Of a stretch of DNA of 9,197 bases, positions 1 to 6,263 are shown in pieces. The translations under genes were made by a program, and so were the position numbers. A model generated the notes under the pieces. That model was not told the DNA's origin, did no database searches, and saw only the letters and a list, made by a program, of their open reading frames with translations. Origin of the DNA: an uncultured Lachnospiraceae bacterium (lineage in GTDB: Bacteria; Bacillota; Clostridia; Lachnospirales; Lachnospiraceae); contig CAJUHN010000159.1 of the NCBI GenBank assembly GCA_910585935.1, positions 1 to 9,197 of the forward strand, read 5' to 3'. Position 1 is the first letter of the stretch, and each line of letters opens with the position of its first letter.

Positions 1-186
1 TGCCGACGTCTTCCAAGGGGCTTCTTATGGAATACTTCCTTGCCTTCGCTGGTTCATTGGCTGTTCTGCTTTTTGAAAAACAAATGTTGGTGATAAACTA
101 TGAAAATCTAAGGGAGGAGATATGCAGAAAGAATTTTTAGCAAGAGTAGTATTTCTATGATGTTTGGAGTTTCACAATTACCTAAA
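1..186 (+). repeat. Dispersed structured repeat, copy A (right half plus tail)
   Basis: This is the 3' part of the repeat that also occurs at 2301-2453, 2661-2941 (minus) and 9061-9197. The window opens inside the P3/P4 stem strand (TGCCGACGTCTTCC). The right arm of the outer stem, TGGAATACTTCCTTGCC, is at 28-44 and is identical to the right arm of copy B. Downstream, 45-186 aligns nearly collinearly (142 versus 140 bases) with the region flanking copy C, reverse complement of 2661-2800. Shared words include TTGGCTGTTCT, CTATGAA and AATTACCTAAA. The unit therefore seems to carry a tail of about 140 bp beyond the palindromic core. The left half lies outside the window. Confidence 0.75.
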
Positions 187-252
187 ACCTGAGTAAAAAA
201 GAAAGAAGGGTACAGAAAAAAAGATGGCGTAAATCCGTTTTATAAAGGACTA

Positions 253-468
253 TTATGCATTTTCGGAATCAATGCCAGCAAGTTCATCGCAAATGGTGAT
301 GGCAATGATTTCGGGGTCAGACTGTCTGGCATCCGGGATATGGTGTTTATTGGTGACTTTTGGCGGTGCAAAACGGTGGTACAATTCATCAATCATGACA
401 TAGACTGTTAAAATAAAATCTTCAAAAGTTTCGATAACTGTGGCATTATTATTTTGGAACTTCAACAT
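253..468 (-). pseudogene. IS982-like transposase, N-terminal fragment
   Basis: This is a truncated reading frame of about 71 codons from the likely start at 468, where AAGAAGG lies 7 bases upstream; in-frame ATGs also exist at 486 and 510. The protein shows a helical N-terminal stretch (ILTVYVMIDELYH), a short basic linker, and the phrase SDPEIIAITICDELAGIDSENA split here as SDPEIIAIT and ICDELAGIDSENA. This resembles the N-terminal region of IS982-family transposases, where sequence like ELAGIDSENAW is followed by the catalytic domain. Those enzymes are near 290 residues. Here the frame stops (TAA, then TAG) right after SENA, so the catalytic residues are absent. I see no downstream remainder and no clear terminal inverted repeats. 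It is a dead remnant; the family name comes from memory of the motif. Confidence 0.65.
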
Positions 469-510
469 AATGATGCCTTCTTTCATAAATAAAACCCTTT
501 CGTTTGTCAT

Positions 511-778
511 AGGCGGAAACCCACTGCCTTGCCTGGGAAGTCTTAGTACCAGATGCAGTTACAACAGAGTATATCTTTGTTGTAAAGGGTGCTGTCAACC
601 ACCCTGTGATGTAACGCCACTTTAGACAGTAATATCTATCGAAGATTAAAAGGTCGGAGGAGCAATCCGTTACTACATTAACAATCAACTAACACAATAG
701 GCTAAATTAACTTGTCTTGTTCACCATAAAAAATAAAAAAATGAACATAGAATTAATAACTGAATATTATAATATTTT
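511..778. other. Gene-free stretch with one hairpin
   Basis: I see no credible gene here. The open frames are short, lack Shine-Dalgarno sites and have no recognisable motifs. The stretch contains an 8-bp perfect inverted repeat, TTACAACA (559-566) with TGTTGTAA (578-585), and is very A/T-rich near 725-780. It probably includes the upstream remains of the insertion sequence whose transposase stub lies at 253-468. The AT-rich part is the 3' flank of the MATE gene on the other strand. Confidence 0.4.
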
Positions 779-2122
779 TTATTTTATCTGTTTTTTCCAA
801 ACCCCTTTTAAATAAAATCCAAATGATAATACTGTTCCAATTATCCATCCAAAAGGCCAGGACAGCCAAACCCCAGTAATATCATAAAAAATAGATAAAA
901 TATAGGCGAGCATTACACGAAGAATTAAATCACTAAAAGTGGCGATCATAAAATATGTCATCGCTCCAGAACCCCGTAAGACGCCATCAGACATTAATTT
1001 AATAGAGATGATAAAGTAAAAAGGAGATACCATGTGAAGAAATTCTATTCCAGTATTCATTGCCAAACTGCTTTCGGTAGGATTAGACATAAATAAAGCG
1101 ATTAATGGTTCACAAAAAAAGAAAAATGCAATAAAAAATGGTAATACAATACACATAGCTAGTGTGATTCCAGACCAAAAACCTTTTTTTATTCGTTCAA
1201 GTTGCCGAGCGCCAATATTTTGTGCGGTAAAACTGGACAATCCATTCGCAAGAGTAGTAAAAGAAGTTATAGCAAAAGTATTTAATTTAATCGCAGCAGA
1301 ATATCCAGCAATAACAGCAGGACCAAAAGAATTAATAATACTTTGGATAAAGAGGTTTCCAACAGAAATAAAACTTTGTTGAAGAACACTGGGAATAGCA
1401 ACAACACTAATCTTTTTTAGCATAAAAAAAGAAAATAAAATATGTTGTTGATTTTTTTCTATTTTTATCTTTTTTAGGCGAAATGTCAATGTTAGAATAG
1501 AAAACACACAAGAAATTCCCTGAGCGATAAAAGTAGCCCATGCTACTCCTGCGATTCCCATCTCAAATGCCGTGACAAAAAAATAATCTAAAAAGATATT
1601 TCCTAAAGAAGAACCTATCAAAAAATAGAGCGGTGTGCGAGAATCTCCCAAAGCATTAAAAATTCCAGTACAGACATTATATAAGAACAAAAATATGATT
1701 CCAGCAATATAAATATTTAGATATAATCTAGAATCTACAAAGATATTTTCAGGCGTTTTCATTAATTTCATCAGAGGAGTGCAGAAAATAAATCCTAAAA
1801 CAGTGAGAAAAACACTGAGAACAATACAAGAGATATAAGTGGTAGTAATAGCTGTTTTCATATGTCCATATTCTTTAGCGCCGAATAATTGAGAAATGAT
1901 AACAGAACATCCAATATTACATCCCATAGCCACTGCGATAAATAACATCGTAATAGGATAAGAAGCCCCTACTGCTGCTAACGCATTTTCCCCTACGAAC
2001 TTTCCAGCAATCATACTGTCTGCAATATTATAAATCTGTTGAAACATAACACTGACCAACATAGGAATCGAAAAAAGCCATAATTTTTTATGTATATTTC
2101 CTTCTGTTAAATTTGTAATCAT
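779..2122 (-). CDS. MATE family multidrug/cation efflux transporter
   Basis: An integral membrane antiporter of the MATE family, which exports drugs or metabolites in exchange for Na+ or H+. The protein has about 447 residues, the usual family length, with roughly twelve hydrophobic segments in two halves. The N-half carries IPMLVSVMFQQIYNIADS and ALAAVGASYP, and the C-half carries FTAQNIGARQ, all typical MATE signatures. An in-frame ATG lies four codons earlier (2134), but GAGG (2129-2132) sits six bases before the ATG at 2122 and no good site precedes 2134, so I choose 2122. The gene stands alone and is divergent from aspS. It has its own promoter (2215-2243) and a GC-rich hairpin in the leader. 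Substrate cannot be told from sequence. No clear terminator follows; the 3' flank is only T-rich. Confidence 0.9.
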   Translation of the reverse strand: MITNLTEGNIHKKLWLFSIPMLVSVMFQQIYNIADSMIAGKFVGENALAAVGASYPITMLFIAVAMGCNIGCSVIISQLFGAKEYGHMKTAITTTYISCIVLSVFLTVLGFIFCTPLMKLMKTPENIFVDSRLYLNIYIAGIIFLFLYNVCTGIFNALGDSRTPLYFLIGSSLGNIFLDYFFVTAFEMGIAGVAWATFIAQGISCVFSILTLTFRLKKIKIEKNQQHILFSFFMLKKISVVAIPSVLQQSFISVGNLFIQSIINSFGPAVIAGYSAAIKLNTFAITSFTTLANGLSSFTAQNIGARQLERIKKGFWSGITLAMCIVLPFFIAFFFFCEPLIALFMSNPTESSLAMNTGIEFLHMVSPFYFIISIKLMSDGVLRGSGAMTYFMIATFSDLILRVMLAYILSIFYDITGVWLSWPFGWIIGTVLSFGFYLKGVWKKQIK

Positions 2123-2128
2123 TCTATA

Positions 2129-2132
2129 CCTC
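2129..2132 (-). promoter_or_regulatory. RBS that decides the MATE start
   Basis: On the minus strand GAGG lies six bases upstream of the ATG at 2122. It overlaps the codon after the alternative ATG at 2134, so initiation at 2134 would bury this site within the coding region. Confidence 0.6.
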
Positions 2133-2138
2133 ATTTCT

Positions 2139-2178
2139 GCGCTGCTTTTCTTACATCTTAAGCTTGTGACAGCAGCGC
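2139..2178 (-). promoter_or_regulatory. Leader hairpin upstream of the MATE gene
   Basis: A perfect 8-bp GC-rich stem pairs GCGCTGCT (2139-2146) with AGCAGCGC (2171-2178), separated by 24 bases. In the MATE transcript it ends a few bases before the ribosome binding site, in otherwise AT-rich sequence. It could control translation or message stability. There is no U-run after the stem, so it is not an ordinary terminator. Confidence 0.5.
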
Positions 2179-2214
2179 GGACACAAACCTTTTATTCTTA
2201 TAATATCCTTTTAG

Positions 2215-2243
2215 GTTATAAATTATTTTGCTAATTCTGTCAA
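2215..2243 (-). promoter_or_regulatory. Sigma-A promoter for the MATE gene
   Basis: On the minus strand a perfect -35 TTGACA (2238-2243) is followed after exactly 17 bases by -10 TATAAC (2215-2220). Transcription would start near 2208 and give a leader of about 85 bases that includes the 2139-2178 hairpin. Confidence 0.75.
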
Positions 2244-2300
2244 GAAGATATCCCATTTTTTATAATTTAGTTGTTACAGTTTAGTCTATTTGGGCATCAA

Positions 2301-2453
2301 AGGGTCGCTGCGGCAAGGAAGTATTCCAGCGAAGCCGCGCTCTCGCTCCGTTCCAGACATAATGGTACTAAATTCGCAGCCCCTAACAGGACTGCTTATT
2401 AAGTACCAATGTCTTCCAAGGGGTTTCTTATGGAATACTTCCTTGCCTTCGCT
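2301..2453 (+). repeat. Dispersed structured repeat, copy B (complete core)
   Basis: The core runs 2312-2447 and is bounded by a perfect 17-bp inverted repeat, GGCAAGGAAGTATTCCA (2312-2328) and its complement (2431-2447). Nested pairings inside are P2 GAAGCC (2331-2336) with GGTTTC (2422-2427, one G-T wobble); P3 AGACAT (2355-2360) with ATGTCT (2409-2414); P4 TGGTACT (2363-2369) with AGTACCA (2402-2408), offset from P3 by a two-base bulge; and P5 GCAG (2376-2379) with CTGC (2392-2395). A 20-base segment with the shared word CGCTCCGTTCC lies between P2 and P3 on the left side. The right flank resembles the tail of copy A for about 35 bp and then diverges. Confidence 0.85.
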
Positions 2454-2474
2454 AGATTGTGGATGGTTCTACTC

Positions 2475-2494
2475 TGTGAAAAGAGAATTTCACA
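2475..2494. repeat. Short inverted repeat after copy B
   Basis: TGTGAAA (2475-2481) and TTTCACA (2488-2494) form a perfect 7-bp inverted repeat with a six-base centre. Similar TTTCACA words occur in the tail of copy A (170-176) and upstream of aspS (3229-3235). It may be an operator-like site or part of the repeat's tail. Confidence 0.4.
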
Positions 2495-2564
2495 ATAATA
2501 AATAAAATAAAAAGTCTGAACTGTTACATTTAGTTAAAAACCTGAAGTTTTAGCTTTGAGGGAT

Positions 2565-2586
2565 GTCAGATAGCTCTTATTCTGAC
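2565..2586. repeat. Short hairpin between repeat copies B and C
   Basis: GTCAGA (2565-2570) pairs with TCTGAC (2581-2586) across ten bases. No T-run follows on either strand. It lies in the roughly 100 bp separating the facing tails of copies B and C, where I see no gene. Confidence 0.3.
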
Positions 2587-2660
2587 CTGAATTGCGTTCA
2601 CTTTTTGAAATTTGTTTTAAAAAGGTTAATATAGAATTACTTCTTTCAAGATGAACTTAA

Positions 2661-2941
2661 ATTTAGGTAATTACGAAATTCTAAACGCCATATAAATATT
2701 GATTTTTACGGGGGGTTCTTTTATGTATTTCCCCACTAAAACTTCATAGATTATCGCAAAACTCTTTATCGAAAAGTAGAACAGCCAACCACCTAGCGGA
2801 GGAAAGGACTATTCCAAAAGAAGCCCATTGGAAGACGTTGGTACTTAATGAGCAGCTCCGTTAGGGGCTGCGAATTTAGTATCCGTTACGTCTGGAACGG
2901 AGCGAAAGCGCGGCTTCGTTGGAATAGTCCTTTCCGGAGCG
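2661..2941 (-). repeat. Dispersed structured repeat, copy C (complete core plus tail)
   Basis: The core 2801-2935 is in reverse orientation and is bounded by a perfect 16-bp inverted repeat, GGAAAGGACTATTCCA (2801-2816) and its complement (2920-2935). On the plus strand the inner stems are GAAGCC (2820-2825) with GGCTTC (2912-2917); AGACGT (2833-2838) with ACGTCT (2888-2893); GGTACT (2840-2845) with AGTATCC (2878-2884, one bulge); and GCAGC (2852-2856) with GCTGC (2867-2871). Both outer and inner stems differ in sequence from copy B but remain paired. The tail at 2661-2800 is homologous to 45-186 of copy A. Confidence 0.85.
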
Positions 2942-2960
2942 CACCACAAAAGAAAATAGC

Positions 2961-2989
2961 TTGCAAAACAATATAGAATCTGCTACAAT
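2961..2989 (+). promoter_or_regulatory. Candidate distal promoter upstream of aspS
   Basis: TTGCAA (2961-2966), a 17-base spacer and TACAAT (2984-2989) make a fair sigma-A promoter. It lies just beyond the 5' end of copy C and would give a leader of about 280 bases before aspS. Confidence 0.45.
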
Positions 2990-2995
2990 GAAATT

Positions 2996-3190
2996 TAACA
3001 TAAATAGCAAGAAATCCCCATTTCTATCAATAGTGGAACGAATTGCAAAGATAGTATTCTACAGCAATAGCGGCGAAGGGAAATTAGTATACTCTCGCTG
3101 AGATGAGGTCAATCTTCGTAATCGTAGGATGCTGTTATACTTCGTGAAATTATCGGGTGTGGATTGAAATAATATAGAATTATTATATAT
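2996..3190 (+). other. aspS leader or gene-free stretch, no known riboswitch seen
   Basis: No gene is supported. Two small hairpins are visible: AGAAAT/ATTTCT around a CCCC loop (3010-3025), and ATTGC/GCAAT (3042-3046 with 3064-3068). I looked for a T-box, the expected control of a Firmicutes aminoacyl-tRNA synthetase, and did not find its conserved box or a terminator hairpin. Confidence 0.35.
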
Positions 3191-3193
3191 AGT
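3164..3193 (+). promoter_or_regulatory. Candidate proximal promoter of aspS
   Basis: TTGAAA (3164-3169) is followed after 18 bases by TATAGT (3188-3193), with TATATA (3186-3191) as an alternative at 16 bases. Transcription would begin near 3200, within the inverted repeat at 3192-3234 and about 75 bases before aspS. Confidence 0.45.
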
Positions 3194-3234
3194 GAAATTT
3201 GCAAAAACAATAGTTTATGATGTTTAAATTTCAC
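3192..3234. repeat. Inverted repeat at the aspS proximal promoter
   Basis: GTGAAATTT (3192-3200) and AAATTTCAC (3226-3234) are perfect 9-bp inverted repeats 25 bases apart. The left half overlaps the candidate -10 box. It could be an operator pair or a leader hairpin. The right half sits in TATGATGTTTAAATTTCACA, close to a sequence at 156-176 in the tail of copy A. Confidence 0.4.
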
Positions 3235-3274
3235 AGCATAGACTGTAATAAAATAATTTTTTGGAGGTATTTAG

Positions 3275-4612
3275 ATGAGCAAAAGAATCTATATTGCAGA
3301 TGCGATTCAAGCTGTCAATCAAAAGGTTCTGATTCAAGGATTCATTGATAATTTAAGGGACAGTAAATATATGGCATTTATTGTTTTAAAAGATATTACT
3401 GGAAAGATACAGATTACAATAGAAAAGGAAACCCATCCTGAGTTATGTGAAACGATCAGTCAGTTGACAGAAGATTCTGTTATCACAATTCTTGGAACAG
3501 TAGCTTCTAACGATTATGTTAAACTAAATGGTGTAGAAGTGATTCCGGAAAGTATTCAAATTGAATCTATAGCAGATGCTCTACCAATTGTAAGAAAAGC
3601 TATTCCAGCTACAAAAAAGAAAAAAGCATTAGAACGTTCCAGCATTGACCAAAGAATCGATTATCGGTGGATTGATTTAAGAACAGATGAAAATCAGTTG
3701 ATGTTTCAAATTCAGACTACCATGGTCAATGCCATGCGCCAGTATTTACTGGATAATAATTTTATTGAAATTCATACCCCTAAATTGATCGGTGCAGCCA
3801 GTGAGAGCGGAGCAGATGTATTTGAGGTAAAATATTTTGATCGAAATGCTTATCTCGCACAGAGTCCACAATTCTATAAACAGATGGCAATGGCATCAGG
3901 TTTAGAACGTATTTTTGAAGTAGGACCTGTTTTTCGTGCAGAAAAATCTTATACAAATCGTCATACTACAGAGTTTACAGGATTTGATTTGGAATTCAGT
4001 TATATTGTTTCTTATCAGGATGTTATGGATTTGGAAGCGAATCTATTAATATATATGCTCAAAAAGGTTGAGGAAAAGTATGGAAATCAGATAAAAGAGA
4101 TATTCGGTACAGAAGTTATTGTTCCTGCCTTTCCATTTCCTACAATTACTCTGCATGATTTATATGATGAATTGGAAAAGAATTATGGTTATAAGGTCGA
4201 TGAATCGGAAAAAGGTGATTTAACTACAGAAGCAGAACAATTAAGTTATAAGTGGAGCATGGAGAAATATGGACATGAATTTCTGTTTGTGACTGGTTTT
4301 GATGCCCAAAAGAGAGCATTTTATCATATGCGTGATGAGAATGGAGTTCCTTTAGGCTATGACTTGATTTGGCGTGGGGTAGAGATTACAACAGGTGCGC
4401 AAAGAGAACATCGATATGATATTTTGAAAAAACAGGCAGCAGAAAAAGGTTTGGAAGAAGATGTAAAATTTTATTTAGAGTTTTTCAAATATGGTTGTCC
4501 GCCTCATGGTGGCTTTGGTCTAGGTGTGGATCGTCTGACGATGCTTTTGCTTAATTTAGGAATCAAAGATGCCATGTATATTTTCAGAGGACCAAATCGT
4601 CTGAATCCTTAA
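3275..4612 (+). CDS. aspS: Archaeal-type aspartyl-tRNA synthetase (probably Asp/Asn non-discriminating)
   Basis: A class II aminoacyl-tRNA synthetase that charges tRNA with aspartate in the cytoplasm. At 445 residues it is the short archaeal/eukaryotic-like form, without the inserted GAD domain that brings bacterial AspRS to about 590. Residues 1-105 look like the OB-fold anticodon-binding domain. The catalytic core shows YLAQSPQFYKQM (193-204), motif 2 FRAE (220-223) followed by RHTTEFTGFDLE, and motif 3 GGFGLGVDR (412-420). QSPQ favours AspRS over AsnRS. GGAGG lies seven bases before the ATG, so the start is firm. In Clostridia such second AspRS enzymes often mis-charge tRNA-Asn for GatCAB, but no gat genes are here and I could not read discrimination from residues. 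The gene is separated from the sugar cluster by an AT-rich gap. Confidence 0.92.
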   Translation: MSKRIYIADAIQAVNQKVLIQGFIDNLRDSKYMAFIVLKDITGKIQITIEKETHPELCETISQLTEDSVITILGTVASNDYVKLNGVEVIPESIQIESIADALPIVRKAIPATKKKKALERSSIDQRIDYRWIDLRTDENQLMFQIQTTMVNAMRQYLLDNNFIEIHTPKLIGAASESGADVFEVKYFDRNAYLAQSPQFYKQMAMASGLERIFEVGPVFRAEKSYTNRHTTEFTGFDLEFSYIVSYQDVMDLEANLLIYMLKKVEEKYGNQIKEIFGTEVIVPAFPFPTITLHDLYDELEKNYGYKVDESEKGDLTTEAEQLSYKWSMEKYGHEFLFVTGFDAQKRAFYHMRDENGVPLGYDLIWRGVEITTGAQREHRYDILKKQAAEKGLEEDVKFYLEFFKYGCPPHGGFGLGVDRLTMLLLNLGIKDAMYIFRGPNRLNP

Positions 4613-4628
4613 AACTATAGGGAATGTA

Positions 4629-4652
4629 AAAATAAATATCCGTTTTTATTTT
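4629..4652 (+). terminator. Weak AT-only terminator after aspS
   Basis: AAAATAAA (4629-4636) pairs with TTTATTTT (4645-4652) seventeen bases after the aspS stop. The stem has no G-C pairs, so it would be weak. The second arm itself supplies the T-rich tract. Confidence 0.35.
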
Positions 4653-4678
4653 AAATGTTATAACGTCTTTTATATAAT
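4650..4678 (+). promoter_or_regulatory. Candidate promoter of the fucose cluster
   Basis: A perfect -10 TATAAT (4673-4678) is preceded at 17 bases by a poor -35, TTTAAA (4650-4655). A weak -35 would fit a promoter that needs an activator. I found no convincing catabolite-repression (cre) site nearby. Confidence 0.4.
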
Positions 4679-4747
4679 TATAAAACAGAAATATTATTTA
4701 GAAGAAAGAACAATATTTAAAATCAAAAATAAGAGAGAAGGGATGAA

Positions 4748-6235
4748 ATGAAAGAAGAATATCGTGTACTCGCCTTTGATTTTGGTGCTTCAAGCGGACG
4801 GGCTATGCTCGCCATTTATAAAGATGGAAAAATTTTTATGGAAGAAGTGCATCGCTTTTCTAATGATTCTGTAGTGGTGAATCAGACGATGTATTGGGAT
4901 ACTTTGCGTTTATTTTATGAAATAAAACAGGGAATGATAAAGGCGAAGTTAAAAGGAGGATTTGACAGTATTGGTATCGATACATGGGGAGTGGATTTTG
5001 GACTTTTAGATAAAGATGGTTATCTATTGGAAAATCAGATACACTATCGAGATTCTAGAACAGAAGGAATGATAGAAGAGTGTGAAGAGTATATTTCAAA
5101 AGATAAATTTTATCAGATAACAGGATTGCAGTTTATGGAAATAAATACCATATATCAACTGCTTTCATTGGCGAAAAAAAGACCAGAGATGTTAGAGAGA
5201 GCAGATACTCTTTTGATGACTCCTGATTTATTTAATTATTTTTTAAGTGGAAGAAAGTGCACAGAATATTCGATTGCTTCTACCACTCAACTATTAGATG
5301 CCAGAACCCACCAATGGTCAGATGAGATTATAGATAGTTTGCCAATACCAAGAAAAATATTAAAAGAGATTGTTCCTACTGGTACAGTGATAGGACAGTT
5401 GCGAGATGAAATCTGCGAAGAGTTAGGAGTTCCAAAAGCAAATGTTGTGGCAGTGGCTGGACATGATACCCAATGCGCTTTAGCCGCAGCTCCTGCGGAG
5501 GAAGAAGATTTTGTATTTTTGAGCTGTGGCACATGGTCTTTATTGGGAACAGAATTAAAAGAGCCTATCATCAATGAGAAATCAAAAAAATATAATATCA
5601 CAAATGAAGGCGGTTATGGTTTTAAAACTAGCTTTTTGAAAAATATCATCGGACTCTGGTTGATTCAAGAAAGCCGAAGACAATGGAAAAGAGAAGGAAA
5701 GGAATATAGTTTTTCTGAATTAGAGGCGTTGGCATCAGAGGCAGAACCATTACAGTCATTGATCGATCCAGATGCGAAAGAGTTCGTTCCGCAGGGAAAT
5801 ATCCCAAAGAGAATACAGGAATATTGCCAGAGAACAAACCAAAAAGTGCCTCAGACAATCGGACAGATTGTCCGCTGTATCAATGAGAGTTTAGCATTAA
5901 AATATCGCTATTCTTTAAAACAGATAGAAGAGTGCACGAATATTTCATATTCTACTCTTTATATGTTAGGTGGAGGGATGCAGAGCAAACTTTTGTGCCA
6001 GATGACAGCAAATGCTTGTCAGAAAAAAGTATCCGCTGGACCAGTAGAAGCTACTGTATTAGGAAATATCGCACTGCAGTTGATAGCGGCAGGACAGATA
6101 AAAGATATCAAAGAAGCGAGAGAGTGTATCAAAAGGTCAGAAGAGGTTCACATCTATGTTCCCTCTGAGAAGGAAGCGGAAAAGAAACAATGGGAAGCAG
6201 CTTATCAAAAAATGTTAGAATTGATTGCTGATTGA
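4748..6235 (+). CDS. rhaB: RhaB-family sugar kinase (rhamnulokinase or L-fuculokinase)
   Basis: A cytoplasmic FGGY-family kinase that phosphorylates a 6-deoxyketose at O1 with ATP. The 495 residues match the usual RhaB length (about 489). The N-terminal phosphate-binding motif is DFGASSGR (11-18), substrate-side segments are DTWGVDFG (78-85) and HYRDSR (99-104), GHD ends at the predicted catalytic base Asp240, CGTWSLLGTE (260-269) is typical of RhaB, and the ATP-site GGGMQS is at 408-413. GAAGGG sits five bases before the ATG. The sequence is RhaB-like, but the next gene is fucI and no rhamnose isomerase (rhaA) or rhamnulose-1-phosphate aldolase (rhaD) is present. I infer the real substrate is L-fuculose, giving L-fuculose 1-phosphate. 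The family assignment is firm; the substrate is open. Confidence 0.9.
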   Translation: MKEEYRVLAFDFGASSGRAMLAIYKDGKIFMEEVHRFSNDSVVVNQTMYWDTLRLFYEIKQGMIKAKLKGGFDSIGIDTWGVDFGLLDKDGYLLENQIHYRDSRTEGMIEECEEYISKDKFYQITGLQFMEINTIYQLLSLAKKRPEMLERADTLLMTPDLFNYFLSGRKCTEYSIASTTQLLDARTHQWSDEIIDSLPIPRKILKEIVPTGTVIGQLRDEICEELGVPKANVVAVAGHDTQCALAAAPAEEEDFVFLSCGTWSLLGTELKEPIINEKSKKYNITNEGGYGFKTSFLKNIIGLWLIQESRRQWKREGKEYSFSELEALASEAEPLQSLIDPDAKEFVPQGNIPKRIQEYCQRTNQKVPQTIGQIVRCINESLALKYRYSLKQIEECTNISYSTLYMLGGGMQSKLLCQMTANACQKKVSAGPVEATVLGNIALQLIAAGQIKDIKEARECIKRSEEVHIYVPSEKEAEKKQWEAAYQKMLELIAD

Positions 6236-6263
6236 TATTTACTACATAAATAGATTTTTATTT

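Noticed and set aside
27..140. A 37-codon frame in copy A (ATG at 27 in the right arm) with AAGGGG six bases upstream, encoding a hydrophobic start MEYFLAFA.
   Set aside because: Copy B keeps the ATG but ends after 22 codons, and copies C and D have TTG at that place, with C stopping two codons later. The frame is not conserved in the family and is a by-product of the palindromic arm.
449..688. A 79-codon minus-strand frame upstream of the transposase stub.
   Set aside because: It has no recognisable motif and no Shine-Dalgarno, and it overlaps the better supported transposase frame at its 3' end.
763..776. A perfect 14-base palindrome, AATATTATAATATT, just past the MATE stop codon, considered as its terminator.
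   Set aside because: The stem is entirely A/T, and the T-run lies on its plus-strand side, which would act on the opposite strand from the MATE transcript.
2290..2505. A 71-codon plus-strand frame across repeat copy B.
   Set aside because: It runs through the palindromic repeat, has no start signal, and is not preserved in the other copies.
2988..3101. A 37-codon frame starting ATG upstream of aspS that looks mildly protein-like.
   Set aside because: Its ATG overlaps the candidate -10 box, so the transcript from that promoter would start downstream of it, and no Shine-Dalgarno is present.
3154..3166. GGGTGTGGA resembling part of a T-box core upstream of aspS.
   Set aside because: The conserved ACCGCG half is missing, no antiterminator or terminator can be drawn after it, and it overlaps the proximal -35 box.
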